Shown: positions 23,946 to 33,148 of the stretch, piece after piece | Layout of the letters: each line of letters starts with the position of its first letter | Numbering within the stretch: position 1 is the stretch's first letter | Translations under genes and position numbers: made by a program | Source of the DNA: Akkermansia muciniphila | GTDB lineage: Bacteria > Verrucomicrobiota > Kiritimatiellia > RFP12 > JAAYNR01 | Direction of reading: 5' to 3' | Assembly: GCA_945870025.1 (NCBI GenBank) | Contig: CAMBQN010000005.1 | Span: 1-64,000 of the forward strand | DNA length: 64,000 bases | The notes under the pieces: model-generated | The model's input: only the letters and a program-made list of their open reading frames with translations | Told to the model about the DNA's origin: nothing | The model's database searches: none

Positions 23946-25889
23946 CTACGGGTTACGGCGTAATTCATTGCCGGATCCATACAGCAGACGCATGCCGCGC
24001 GCCGGCACGTAGACCGGTCCATACACCTCGAAGAACTCCTTCACGGCATAAGCGGGCCCGTATTTCTTGGTGGGATCGCCGTGCTCGACCAGACGCACGT
24101 AGCCGCCGCTTTCCAAGTCCATGAGCGGGGGCACGACCACGGCTGGATTCATCCCTTTCTTCAGATTGACCTTCGTGTTCGGTGAAATCCAGGATGGCAC
24201 CGTCAGGATCACCCGCCCCGCGCTCCAGTCGCTATCTCCGGGGATGCGAGAGAAGTTGAGCCGACCATAGATGTCGTGCACATACGTCTTGTTGAACCCG
24301 CCGAATACATAAGTCGGCTGCTGGACGTAGAGCTGTCCGCGCACGTCATTTGTCCCCTCGTTGACAATGACAAAGAGCGCCTTGCGCTTGGAGCCTTCGC
24401 CTTGCCAGTTGCCATCCGGCCGGATGAAGACCGAGACGCGCACCCGCGCCGACGCATCCTCAGTCTCGACGGCAAAACCGTTCTTTGCCTGGGACTCCTC
24501 GCCGTAGCGCAGGAGGCTGGCCGTGCGCCAGTAGGGAAGGAATTCGGTCTGGCCGTCGTCGCGAAAATATCCGAACTCCTCCAGCGCCTGCACCACGCGC
24601 GCCGCTTCGACGGGATTGGCCAAGCCGCTCACGTCCACGCCGATATCATGCAGGAGCGCGCGCCCCAGCGCCATGCGGTCGGGCGCCGGGGAGGCGCCGG
24701 ACGTTGTGAGCGTGGCGGCATCTGTCCGCACCTGCGCCCCGAGCGCCGTGTGCCTGCCGGACAGGTAACGGAACAGCCCGATCGGAAAACGGTCGACAAG
24801 CGTGGCCGCGACGGAGAGGGCCTCGCCACCGGCTGCGCCCGTCAGCAGCACGCGGGCCGCAGTCGTCTCCTGCACCGAGCCGGCGTCCGCGCGAACCAGC
24901 AGGTTGCTGCCCGTCAACGTGCCGCGTGCCGCCGCATTCAGCGGCGAAACCGCAGCGGTCTCATTCCACGGCTGCCACTGCTCATAGCGCCGGCCGGGAG
25001 CGGCACGCCGGGAGGGATGCGTCAAGAGCGTAAAGGCCGCTGTCCGCTCGCCGCTGCGCGGGGACTTGTTGGCCAGCGCAATCCGCCAGATCATGATCCC
25101 CTCGGGATTACGTTCCACGCTCATCGAGGGTTCTTTGTCGGTGAGGGCAGTATCGTCTCCGGCCTGCGTTAACCACGTGAAGCCGCGGTCGCCATTCCCC
25201 AGGAAGAAGTGCGACAGACGCCCCTTCTGCAGGCTGCCATCGCCGGACGGGGTGGGTCCGTTGATCCAGAGCATGCCGGGATCCGGATCGAGTGATCCGT
25301 AATTCATGGGTAGCGGCTTTCCTGAAACGGCATCCACCGGATTGCCGGCAATGGCCGTATCCACCGGGCCGCTGATCTCCAGAACCAGATCGAGCCGCTC
25401 CAGCTCGACGCCCTTGCTGTCGTAGATCAGTTGCCCCGTCATGACGCCGTTATCGGCATACATCAGGCTCAGTCGCCCTTTCAACGCACCAGCCTGCCAG
25501 GTCGACGCGGCCTCCACGCCGGCGTCCGTCTTCTGCAGCGTGGCCGGCGCATCGGCCTTGACGACGACGGGGGCCTTGTCGATCACCGCCTCGATGCGCA
25601 TCGGCCCCGCCAGTTGCGGACCGCGGCCGATCCGTCGCAGCAATGCCGCAGGCAGAGGGGTTTTCTGCGACCGGAAGGCCAGCGGAATGTCGTTGGTCGC
25701 CGCGCGAATCTCAAGCTGCGCGGGCAGCCCCGTGTCGTCGACCGTATAGATGTGCATGGATGCCGTAACCGTGCGGTTCGACAGCGTGAGATCGGCATGG
25801 GCCGCGGTGGCAAACAGCGTTGCGACGGCAAACGCCGGTGCTAGGCGGCAACACACACAGAACGGCGACGTGGTTATTCGTGGTTTCAT
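23946..25889 (-). CDS. Secreted protein, shortened paralogue of the neighbouring CBM9 protein
   Basis: 647 residues with a signal peptide (hydrophobic LAPAFAVATLFATAAHA, cleavage near residue 32). It aligns with the C-terminal half of the 1302-residue protein encoded upstream: LPAQLEIRA against LPAQIDIRP, IGRGPQLAGP against VGRGPQLRAP, MALGRALLHDIGV against LGLALLHDFGV, and the end KYGPAYAV...YGPVYVPARG against KYGPVFVPYHD. The N-terminal CBM9-like domain and about 200 central residues of the larger protein are absent. It is the last gene of a six-gene secreted-protein operon, 38 bp after its paralogue. If the missing centre holds an active site, this copy is non-catalytic. Confidence 0.8.
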   Translation of the reverse strand: MKPRITTSPFCVCCRLAPAFAVATLFATAAHADLTLSNRTVTASMHIYTVDDTGLPAQLEIRAATNDIPLAFRSQKTPLPAALLRRIGRGPQLAGPMRIEAVIDKAPVVVKADAPATLQKTDAGVEAASTWQAGALKGRLSLMYADNGVMTGQLIYDSKGVELERLDLVLEISGPVDTAIAGNPVDAVSGKPLPMNYGSLDPDPGMLWINGPTPSGDGSLQKGRLSHFFLGNGDRGFTWLTQAGDDTALTDKEPSMSVERNPEGIMIWRIALANKSPRSGERTAAFTLLTHPSRRAAPGRRYEQWQPWNETAAVSPLNAAARGTLTGSNLLVRADAGSVQETTAARVLLTGAAGGEALSVAATLVDRFPIGLFRYLSGRHTALGAQVRTDAATLTTSGASPAPDRMALGRALLHDIGVDVSGLANPVEAARVVQALEEFGYFRDDGQTEFLPYWRTASLLRYGEESQAKNGFAVETEDASARVRVSVFIRPDGNWQGEGSKRKALFVIVNEGTNDVRGQLYVQQPTYVFGGFNKTYVHDIYGRLNFSRIPGDSDWSAGRVILTVPSWISPNTKVNLKKGMNPAVVVPPLMDLESGGYVRLVEHGDPTKKYGPAYAVKEFFEVYGPVYVPARGMRLLYGSGNELRRNP

Positions 25890-25927
25890 AATTTTTATTT
25901 ATCTCCCCCGCTTCATCCAACAGCTCT

Positions 25928-28900
25928 CTACTGCGCACACTCCGCATACACAATCCGGTAGTCGTGATACGGCACAAACACCGGCCCGTACTTTTCGCCC
26001 TTGTCGCCCGCCTTGGCTATGACCTTGGCGATCGGCACGCCCGTCTCCAGATCCTTCAGCGCCTGCGTAGTCGCCGTTTTGCCGCCGACGTTTTTCCACG
26101 CCGCCTGCAGCACGCCGGGCACGGTCACGCGGTCGAGCATTTCGCGTCCCTTCTGCGTGTTCGCTCCGCCCAGGATGCGCTTCGAATCGCGGATATCCAG
26201 CGGCAGTTCGATGTTGCCGTCGGACTCGTTAAGGATCACGAAGATGGCTTTGTACCCATTGCCGTTCTCCAGCGGGCGGCGGTACACCGTCACGCGCACC
26301 TTGGATTCGTCGCCCGGCTTGTCACCCATGCGCACCAGGGCGTCGTTGCGCCAGAAGGGAAGCTTTTCGATCTCCTGGTCCTGGAAGAACCCAAACTCCG
26401 TCAGCCGGTCGAGCAGCCGGATGGCCTGCTCCTGATGTTCCATCTCTGCGCCGGAGACCCGTGGGATGGCGCCGCTCACCGAACCGCCGCGCGTGACGCC
26501 GAAATCGTGCAGCAACGCCAGCCCCAGCGTCTGGCGATCGAAGCGCGGGTTGTCGCCGGACGCCGCCACCGACTTAGGCGGCGCCAGCGTGGTCATCAGT
26601 CCGGTGTAGTTCATCGCTAGGGCGCGATAGAGCGAGTTGGGATACGCCGTGATCAGGTCAATCTCGTAGGCCTTGAGCTCGGCGCCGGTCTCCCTGACCA
26701 ACGCGCAGTTCCAGAGGAACGACTCCAGCATGCGCGCGCCGTTGTTGGCGCGCATGTGCTGCCGCTGGGGGACGTTGTTGGCGGCATGCACCTTGGCCAG
26801 ACGCTTGTACATGTTGCGCATATTCGAAGTCAGGAACTTCGGCTGCCAAGGCAGTTCGTTGGAGCTGATGGTATCCGGTGTCCGGAAGTAGGCATCGCCC
26901 ATGGCCACGTTATTCGCCGGCGACGGCGGGGAATACGATTCAAACCACCAGCCGGTCCAGCGGCCGATCCGCACCAGGCGCTCTAGGTAAAAGATGGCCT
27001 TGTCCTCGTAGAGGTGGTCCTTTTCCGGCAGGGCGAAGCTGGAGTCGTCCAGCGCGACACGGAAGTACGGCGGCTTGTCCTGACGCCACGTGGTGCACTG
27101 TTCGTAGGGCATATTCGTCGACGCGCCAGAGGCCGTCTGCCACATCTTCTTCAGCGCTTTATCGCCTTTCAGCCAGACGGGCGCCCGGTCTTCGAATTGT
27201 GAATCGCCACTGAGTTCCAAAAAGCTCTGCCACTCCCTGCCGGCGTGGTACTGCCAGGAATAGAGGCGGTGGTTCTCCGGCTTGGGCTTGGCCGGATGGG
27301 TCAGGATGGAGAAATCGAGCACGCGACGCCCCTTGATCTCCACCGGGTGATTGACGAACTGCACGCGCCAGGTGACGTCGCCGGCCTTGTCGCGCTCCAG
27401 TTGCATGGTGGAGCCTTCCTTGTCCAGCATCCACCCTTCGTCACCGGAGGCGTACCAGGAGAAACCGCGGTCGGCGCTGCCGAACCAGAACCAGGGGATG
27501 AAGCGGGAGTAGAACAGCTCTATCCTGGTCGTGGCGCTGTCCCAGATTACGCCGGGCTTCTTGGAAAGGCTGCATTCGCCGCGGTCCGAACCAATATTGA
27601 TGTCCGCGGTAGTCTGGGAGAGGGCCAGGTCCACCATGCCGGCGATGTCGCCCACCAGTTCGAGGCGATCGATCTTGGCGGGGGTGTCGCTGCCGTAGAT
27701 CAGCTTGGCGTGCAGGGAGCCGTCGCAGTCGTAGCGCGTGAGCAGCTCGGCGCTAAGCGGGCCGATGCGTAACGTAGAGGCATATTCGATCTCACTCTTT
27801 CCGGTGCGCACGGCCTTGGCCGGCGCCACGACCTGGGCGGAAACACGCTTGCCGTTGATCACAGCCTCCAAGCGCAGCGGAGCGCGCAATTGCGGGCCGC
27901 GACCGACGGCTTGCAGCGTCTCGGCCGGGAGTTTGGCATCGGCGGCGCGCTGTTCGAGCGGCAGTTCGCGCGGATCAGGCCGAATATCAATCTGAGCCGG
28001 CAGCCCCGAGGGGTCGATCGTGAAGCGGTGCTTGAGCGTGTCAAAACCGGTGTTGTTCGACACGATCGGCGTGAACGGCTCCCACACGCGGTCCTCAAGC
28101 CCGATCTTGTTGTTCAGCCAGGGGGTGATCTGCAGGCGTTCAAATCGGAGTTCGGGGCCGCCCTTGTGCATGTACAGCCCTGCGGGGCGGCCGGAAGCAT
28201 CGTCCACGGATGCGATGCCCAGCTCCTTGTTCTGCCAGGCCATCATCTGGAAGTTTTCACCCTTGACCGGGGTGTTGATGTCGCTGGTGGCGGTCAGGTT
28301 GATGAACGGCTTGGTTTCGGTCTGTTCTCCCACGATCTTCATGTTCTCGTCGAAGGCCAGCACCGTCACTTCGTAGGCCTCGCCAGCCACAATGTTGGTG
28401 GCGTCGCAGAGGAAGGTGGCGAAGTTGCCAACGAAAGGCGCATTGAACTCATGGACCTCCTCCGGATCCTCACCGGAGGTGCGCCGGACGATCAAGCGGA
28501 CCTCCACGGCCGTCTTGATCTCGGGCTTGACGCCATCGATGCCGCGATCCACCACGGCCGATAGGCGCTTGGTGTAGGGCGAGACGTCCACGCGCAGGTC
28601 GAAGTACGGAATGCGCTCCGGGCGCAGTTTCTCGATGGCGTCGATGCGGCGTTCGCGGAACGTCCTTTGGCGGGCCGCGCCGCCTTCCATGGTGTGAAAC
28701 TTGATCAGGCGCGTTTGGAACATCGTCTTGGCCGGTTGGCCCCGGCTGCGCACATCGAACCAGAGCACGTCGCCATCCGTGGAAAGGGTGGGCAGTTGCT
28801 GCCTCAGGCGCACCTTGCGCGTTTCGCCGGGACGCAGTTGCATGATGCCGTTTGGAAATTCCGTGGATTGGTAGCTCGAATAGACCGAGCCTTCCTTGTT

Positions 28901-29836
28901 TTCAATATGGAATCCCAGTTGCACCGTCTCGGACCGCGTGTTGTGGTTTTTGACCGTCATCTCCATGTCCAGGATGCCGTCCATGAGCGGACCCATCTCA
29001 TTGATCTGAAAGGTCGGCGATTGCGAATCGAATACCAGCATCGTCTTGGTCGTGTTCCATCCGTGGGCGTCAAAGGCATTGAACAGGGGGCCATTGCCGC
29101 CAATGCCGCGCGCAAACCACACGCGAAACGCATCGCCGTCCCGTGGCGGAATGGCAACCAGGGGACGTCCTTTTGCATCGTTGGCGTCGTACTTGCCATA
29201 TCGCAGCGACTTCAACGGGATGGCGTACTCGATCACCCAGCGCCGGCCGTCGGCCACGGTGCGGATCTTTGCGCCCGAATTATACTTGTAGTCGCTGCCA
29301 CCCTCGGTGCTCCAGTACCAGTCGGTGATCGTGCCGATGGGGTTGACATCCCAACGCAGCAGGCCGAGCTGATACCCCTGGGTCAGGTCCCCAACCGGGC
29401 GCAGTTCCAGTTCCGTGTGGTCATCAAAGAGCATGCCGTAGAGCGGATGCATCAACGTATCGGTAAAACGTCCGCGTGCCTTGAGCCAGGAATCCACCGG
29501 ATAGATCGGCGAGGTGAAGCAGAAATAGATATTCTCCTTGTCGTAACCCGCGTAGAGCTGCAACTGCGTCTGCGGCGGCGCCATGAACTCGAAGACGCCG
29601 AAGTCCATGTCGTACCAGAACCCGGACAGGGCCGACGAGTCGTCCCATTCGCCCGCCGACAGGATGCCGTCAATGTTGGGTGGTGTGCTCATAAACGGCA
29701 CCCGCAGGATTGGCGTGTCCACGGTGCGCGCCTCGCCAAAAGACGTGGGAACCGCAACCGATTCCTGGGCTCGCACCAGAGCCGCTGCTGCACACACACT
29801 TAGAAAAGAAAAGATAACTGCCATGCCTCGCTTCAT
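25928..29836 (-). CDS. Large secreted protein with N-terminal CBM9-like domain
   Basis: 1302 residues with a signal peptide (MKRGMAVIFSFLSVCAAAALVRA). Residues about 35-270 resemble CBM9-type domains (PPNIDGILSAGEWDDSSAL, YAGYDKENIYFCF), which bind sugars. The rest (about 560-1302) looks like the large uncharacterised proteins with glycosidase-like domains found in planctomycetes and Bacteroidetes (DUF6067-like, low certainty), with aromatic-rich central stretches such as WTGWWFESYSPPS. It is encoded 85 bp after a formylglycine-enzyme-like gene, with a hairpin in the gap, and 38 bp before its shortened paralogue. An outer-surface or periplasmic role in polysaccharide handling is inference. 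Confidence 0.72.
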   Translation of the reverse strand: MKRGMAVIFSFLSVCAAAALVRAQESVAVPTSFGEARTVDTPILRVPFMSTPPNIDGILSAGEWDDSSALSGFWYDMDFGVFEFMAPPQTQLQLYAGYDKENIYFCFTSPIYPVDSWLKARGRFTDTLMHPLYGMLFDDHTELELRPVGDLTQGYQLGLLRWDVNPIGTITDWYWSTEGGSDYKYNSGAKIRTVADGRRWVIEYAIPLKSLRYGKYDANDAKGRPLVAIPPRDGDAFRVWFARGIGGNGPLFNAFDAHGWNTTKTMLVFDSQSPTFQINEMGPLMDGILDMEMTVKNHNTRSETVQLGFHIENKEGSVYSSYQSTEFPNGIMQLRPGETRKVRLRQQLPTLSTDGDVLWFDVRSRGQPAKTMFQTRLIKFHTMEGGAARQRTFRERRIDAIEKLRPERIPYFDLRVDVSPYTKRLSAVVDRGIDGVKPEIKTAVEVRLIVRRTSGEDPEEVHEFNAPFVGNFATFLCDATNIVAGEAYEVTVLAFDENMKIVGEQTETKPFINLTATSDINTPVKGENFQMMAWQNKELGIASVDDASGRPAGLYMHKGGPELRFERLQITPWLNNKIGLEDRVWEPFTPIVSNNTGFDTLKHRFTIDPSGLPAQIDIRPDPRELPLEQRAADAKLPAETLQAVGRGPQLRAPLRLEAVINGKRVSAQVVAPAKAVRTGKSEIEYASTLRIGPLSAELLTRYDCDGSLHAKLIYGSDTPAKIDRLELVGDIAGMVDLALSQTTADINIGSDRGECSLSKKPGVIWDSATTRIELFYSRFIPWFWFGSADRGFSWYASGDEGWMLDKEGSTMQLERDKAGDVTWRVQFVNHPVEIKGRRVLDFSILTHPAKPKPENHRLYSWQYHAGREWQSFLELSGDSQFEDRAPVWLKGDKALKKMWQTASGASTNMPYEQCTTWRQDKPPYFRVALDDSSFALPEKDHLYEDKAIFYLERLVRIGRWTGWWFESYSPPSPANNVAMGDAYFRTPDTISSNELPWQPKFLTSNMRNMYKRLAKVHAANNVPQRQHMRANNGARMLESFLWNCALVRETGAELKAYEIDLITAYPNSLYRALAMNYTGLMTTLAPPKSVAASGDNPRFDRQTLGLALLHDFGVTRGGSVSGAIPRVSGAEMEHQEQAIRLLDRLTEFGFFQDQEIEKLPFWRNDALVRMGDKPGDESKVRVTVYRRPLENGNGYKAIFVILNESDGNIELPLDIRDSKRILGGANTQKGREMLDRVTVPGVLQAAWKNVGGKTATTQALKDLETGVPIAKVIAKAGDKGEKYGPVFVPYHDYRIVYAECAQ

Positions 29837-29877
29837 CGTTCATCTCCTTGCTTATGCCACCGTGTCCTCAATCCTTG

Positions 29878-29911
29878 TCGGACCTGTCTGACGGGTCAGA
29901 CACGTCCGATT
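29878..29911. repeat. Intra-operon palindrome, copy 1
   Basis: GTCGGACCTGTCTGACGGGT pairs with the following CAGACACGTCCGAT: GTCTGAC/GTCAGAC inner stem and TCGGAC/GTCCGA outer stem. It lies between two genes of the secreted-protein operon. A second copy is at 31499. Confidence 0.7.
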
Positions 29912-29921
29912 GTCTCGCGAT

Positions 29922-31481
29922 TCACTTTTCGCTCTTCACCGCTGGTTCAGGCTTCTCCCCGCGAGCCGTGTTCCACTCCGCCTCGATCGGCGCCGTGCGC
30001 ACGCAGCGCCAGCCGAAGCCAGCCCGGCGTTCGGCATCGGCGTCGCACATGTGGCGGTCCGAAGTGCGGAAGGTATCTTGAAACCCGACCCCCGGCGCGC
30101 CCCAGCCGCCACGCGTCACAATCCCGACCGCATCCTCTTTTGGCCAGTCTGCCGGTAACGCCAGCGCTCCCTGTCCGTGCGTGCCTGTGAACTTGCGGCC
30201 GGCGGGATCGTTGACCCCCACCACGCGCATCCGCGGTTGTCCGTTATAGATACCGCCACCGAAGTTGATCCCCCAGTAGGAGTAGCCGGCCTCGTCCGGC
30301 ATCGGGGCGCGGAAGCCACGCAGCGCCTTCTCGTACTCGAGTTCCGTCATGGGGCGCAGCCCAGCCCAGGCGGAATAGAGCGCGCCATCCAGGTAGGACA
30401 GTCCCCAGATGCCATTGGACTTCATCCGGTTAGACCCGGAGTAGATATAGTTTGTGCCGGAACCGGTGGTGCCCGAACTCTTGACTTCCTGGCGCGTCAC
30501 CAAATCCTTGTCAAAGAACCGATCGTTCGCCTGTTCCTGGGTCAGCGTGTTCAGGTACGCGGCATAGGGAATGCCGTCCACCGGGTTCTCCATGCAGTAG
30601 AAGGCCGCATAGCCGGTGGGGAAGGTCGCTGGGATCTCGCCGTCGTCCGCCGGTTCCGAGCCGCGTGACCAGAGCCGCCCATTCTTCTTGCCGGTGGGAA
30701 TCGCGTTGGAACTGGTCACCTGGAACGGCCGGGTATCCTGCTTGCCGTCGGTATACGTGTAGAACCCGAACATTTCGCGACCACCCGAGCCCAGATAGAA
30801 CGGCCCCTTGGGGATGTACATCATCCGGATGGCAAAGGCGCGCATCTCGACTTTGGTATCACGGGTGATCCCCGTGCAGGCCGACAAGTCCCAGACCGCC
30901 GTGACGTCGCTAGCCGCCAGCGTGAGTCCCGGGTGCTGATCGGCCAGACGAAGAAACAGACCTGGACCCGTCAAGCCGTCCTCGTCCCTCGGTACCATCA
31001 AGTCAACCGACGCGTTTCCATTCGTGCAGCCGTAGCCGGTCGGATTCATGACCTTGTCTGCGGCGAGCCGGACATGCTGCCACTCGTTGGTCCCTTCGGC
31101 ACGAACTTTGAAAAATATCCAGACGGCGTTGTGGGTGAGATCCTGACGGAAGGCGTTAAAGGAGATGCCAAATTTCAGCGTCGCGGTCTTTTCGTCGCGG
31201 GGGAGGATCACCCCGTTCCAAAACCCCACGCCATGGTTGTTCATGTCGTGGATGACCTGCGCCTGGAACGTGCCGGATTTGGCCGACACCGCCAGCGCGG
31301 CAGGCTTCTCGATCACCCGTTCGTGCTTGTCCGGAGCCTCGTCTTCGGCTGCGGACGGCTTGGAAGTGGCTGCGGCTTGCGCGTAGGCAACATCCGCCCC
31401 CAGCAGCAAGGCACCACACAGCATCGCCAGGCGCGCGTCACCGCGCGCCTGCCAGATGCTGTTGTGTGGTTGCCTGTTCAT
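29922..31481 (-). CDS. Secreted formylglycine-generating-enzyme-like (SUMF1-fold) protein A
   Basis: 519 residues from ATG 31481, signal peptide ending near VAYAQ. The alternative start at 31526 would make a hydrophilic extension read from a palindrome. Residues about 75-245 form an N-terminal domain shared by four neighbours (WIFFKVRAEGTNEWQHVRLA, NPTGYGC). Residues about 250-515 are the FGE/SUMF1 fold: MMYIPKGPFYLG, GYAAFYCMENPV, AGLRPMTELEYEKALRG, YSYWGINFGGG and GFGWRCVRTAP. The adjacent cysteine pair that forms the FGE active site is not found. Only a DRHMCD and the terminal RCVR cysteine are present, so a binding or structural role is likelier than sulfatase activation. Confidence 0.82.
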   Translation of the reverse strand: MNRQPHNSIWQARGDARLAMLCGALLLGADVAYAQAAATSKPSAAEDEAPDKHERVIEKPAALAVSAKSGTFQAQVIHDMNNHGVGFWNGVILPRDEKTATLKFGISFNAFRQDLTHNAVWIFFKVRAEGTNEWQHVRLAADKVMNPTGYGCTNGNASVDLMVPRDEDGLTGPGLFLRLADQHPGLTLAASDVTAVWDLSACTGITRDTKVEMRAFAIRMMYIPKGPFYLGSGGREMFGFYTYTDGKQDTRPFQVTSSNAIPTGKKNGRLWSRGSEPADDGEIPATFPTGYAAFYCMENPVDGIPYAAYLNTLTQEQANDRFFDKDLVTRQEVKSSGTTGSGTNYIYSGSNRMKSNGIWGLSYLDGALYSAWAGLRPMTELEYEKALRGFRAPMPDEAGYSYWGINFGGGIYNGQPRMRVVGVNDPAGRKFTGTHGQGALALPADWPKEDAVGIVTRGGWGAPGVGFQDTFRTSDRHMCDADAERRAGFGWRCVRTAPIEAEWNTARGEKPEPAVKSEK

Positions 31482-31498
31482 TGGCGTTCCCGCATGTT

Positions 31499-31533
31499 CG
31501 TCGGACCTGTCTGACCGGTCAGACAAGTCCGAC
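31499..31533. repeat. Intra-operon palindrome, copy 2
   Basis: CGTCGGACCTGTCTGACCGG continues into TCAGACAAGTCCGAC, a stem with inner GTCTGAC/GTCAGAC and outer GTCGGAC/GTCCGAC. It lies between the stop of the gene at 31545 and the start at 31481, the same relative position as copy 1. Confidence 0.7.
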
Positions 31534-31544
31534 TGTTTCGCGTT

Positions 31545-33101
31545 TCACTTTCCACTCTTCACTGCTGGCTCCGGCTTCTCGTCGCGAGCCGTGTTCCATT
31601 CCGCTTCGACCGGTGCGGTGCGCACGCAGCGCCAACCGAAGGCGGCCCGGCGTTCCGGGTCCACGTCGCACATGCCCCGATTGGAGGTTCGGAAGGTATC
31701 CGGCGCGCCCCAGCCGCCACGCGTCATGACGCCCACAGCATCCGGTGCCGGCCAGTCGTCGGGCAAGGCCAGCGTTCCCAAGCCGTGCGTGCCCATAAAC
31801 TTTCGGCTGGCATCGCCGAGCACCGTCAGCACGCGCATTTGCGGCTGAGTGTTATAGATTCCGCCGCCGAAGTTGATCCCCCAGTAGGAGTAGCCGGCCT
31901 CGTCGGGCATGGGCGCGCGGAAGCCGCGCATCGCCTTCTCGAACTCCAGTTCCGTCATGGGGCGCAACCCCGCCCAGGCCGTGTAGAGCGCCGCATCCAA
32001 ATACGACAGGTTCCAGATACCGTGACCCTTTCGGAACCCGTTCTGTACAAAGACATAGTTGGGTGCCTCCCCGATGCGGGAGACCATCCCTTTGTAATCC
32101 TTGGTCCCGGCCGGGTCATCCACGAAGCGCTTCTCCTGATCTTCCGGGGAGAGTGCGTTCAAGTAGGCCGCGTATTCCCCATGTTCCAGCGGTGTGGTCA
32201 TGCAGTAGAAGGGCGCATAGCCGTTGGGGTAGGTCGCTGGAATTTCGCCTTCTTTCGGTTCTCCGCCCCGCGCCCAGAGCCGCCCCGCCTGCTTCCCGGT
32301 GGGGATGGCACCCGCGCTGGTCACCTTGAACGGCAGGGTGTCCTGCTTGCCATCCGTGTACTGGTAGAATCCAAACCGCTCGCGGCCGCCGGAGCCTAGG
32401 TAGTACGGCCCCTTGGCGATATACATCATGCGGATGGCGAAGACCCGGATCTCGACCTTCGTGTCCTTGGTGATCCCCTTGTTGGCAGAGAAGTCCCAGA
32501 TGGCCGTGATGCCCTTGGCCTTCAGCGTAGTCTCCGGATTTTGATCGGCTAGGCGGATGAACAGCCCCGTGAACCCGTCCGCGCCGCCCGGCACCATCAG
32601 GTCAATCGGCGGTGTGGCCTCCTCACAGCCGTAGCCCGTGGGATTCATGACCTTGTCTGCAACCAGTCGCACCGGCTGCCACTCGCTGGAACCCTCGGTG
32701 CGCACCTTGAAGAAGACCCAGGCGGCGGTATGGCTGAGGTCGTTGCGAAAGTTCATGACGGCAAACATGTTCTTGATTTCGAAGGAGGCATCGAACTTCA
32801 GGGTCGCGGTCTTCTCGTCGCGCGGCACAACCGTACCCTTTTCGAAGGCGATCCAGCGTCGCAGCGTAACCAGCACAGGCGTGACCTGGGCATCGAGGAT
32901 CTTTTGCGCCTGAAAGGGTGCCGCCGTTTTCGGCGCGGGGGGCGCATCCACTTTCTCGATCACCACTTCATTCTTTTCCGTCGGCTCCTTCTCGCCGGCT
33001 GACGATTTGGAATCCGCCGCTTCTTCCGCGCACACCACGCCAGCACCCAGCAGAACGGCGGTCAGCGCCAGCCATCTGCCCTTCTTCGTTTTTTGGATCA
33101 T
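31545..33101 (-). CDS. Secreted formylglycine-generating-enzyme-like protein B
   Basis: 518 residues, closely related to protein A over the whole length. The signal peptide is WLALTAVLLGAGVVCAEE. A charged linker (SAGEKEPTEKNEVVIEKVD) follows, then the shared N-terminal domain (AAWVFFKVRTEGSSEWQPVRL) and the SUMF1 fold (MMYIAKGPYYLGSGGRERFG, AGLRPMTELEFEKAMRG, YWGINFGGGIYNTQPQMRVL). Near the C-terminus, RGGWGAPDTFRTSNRGMCD and GFGWRCVRT keep the FGE frame but not its CxxxxC active-site spacing. The ribosome-binding site is GGGAGAG before the ATG. The similarity to A suggests tandem duplication. Confidence 0.83.
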   Translation of the reverse strand: MIQKTKKGRWLALTAVLLGAGVVCAEEAADSKSSAGEKEPTEKNEVVIEKVDAPPAPKTAAPFQAQKILDAQVTPVLVTLRRWIAFEKGTVVPRDEKTATLKFDASFEIKNMFAVMNFRNDLSHTAAWVFFKVRTEGSSEWQPVRLVADKVMNPTGYGCEEATPPIDLMVPGGADGFTGLFIRLADQNPETTLKAKGITAIWDFSANKGITKDTKVEIRVFAIRMMYIAKGPYYLGSGGRERFGFYQYTDGKQDTLPFKVTSAGAIPTGKQAGRLWARGGEPKEGEIPATYPNGYAPFYCMTTPLEHGEYAAYLNALSPEDQEKRFVDDPAGTKDYKGMVSRIGEAPNYVFVQNGFRKGHGIWNLSYLDAALYTAWAGLRPMTELEFEKAMRGFRAPMPDEAGYSYWGINFGGGIYNTQPQMRVLTVLGDASRKFMGTHGLGTLALPDDWPAPDAVGVMTRGGWGAPDTFRTSNRGMCDVDPERRAAFGWRCVRTAPVEAEWNTARDEKPEPAVKSGK

Positions 33102-33148
33102 TGCTGCTCTCCCTTACTAATCGTCAGACCCGACAGGCCAGTGATACC

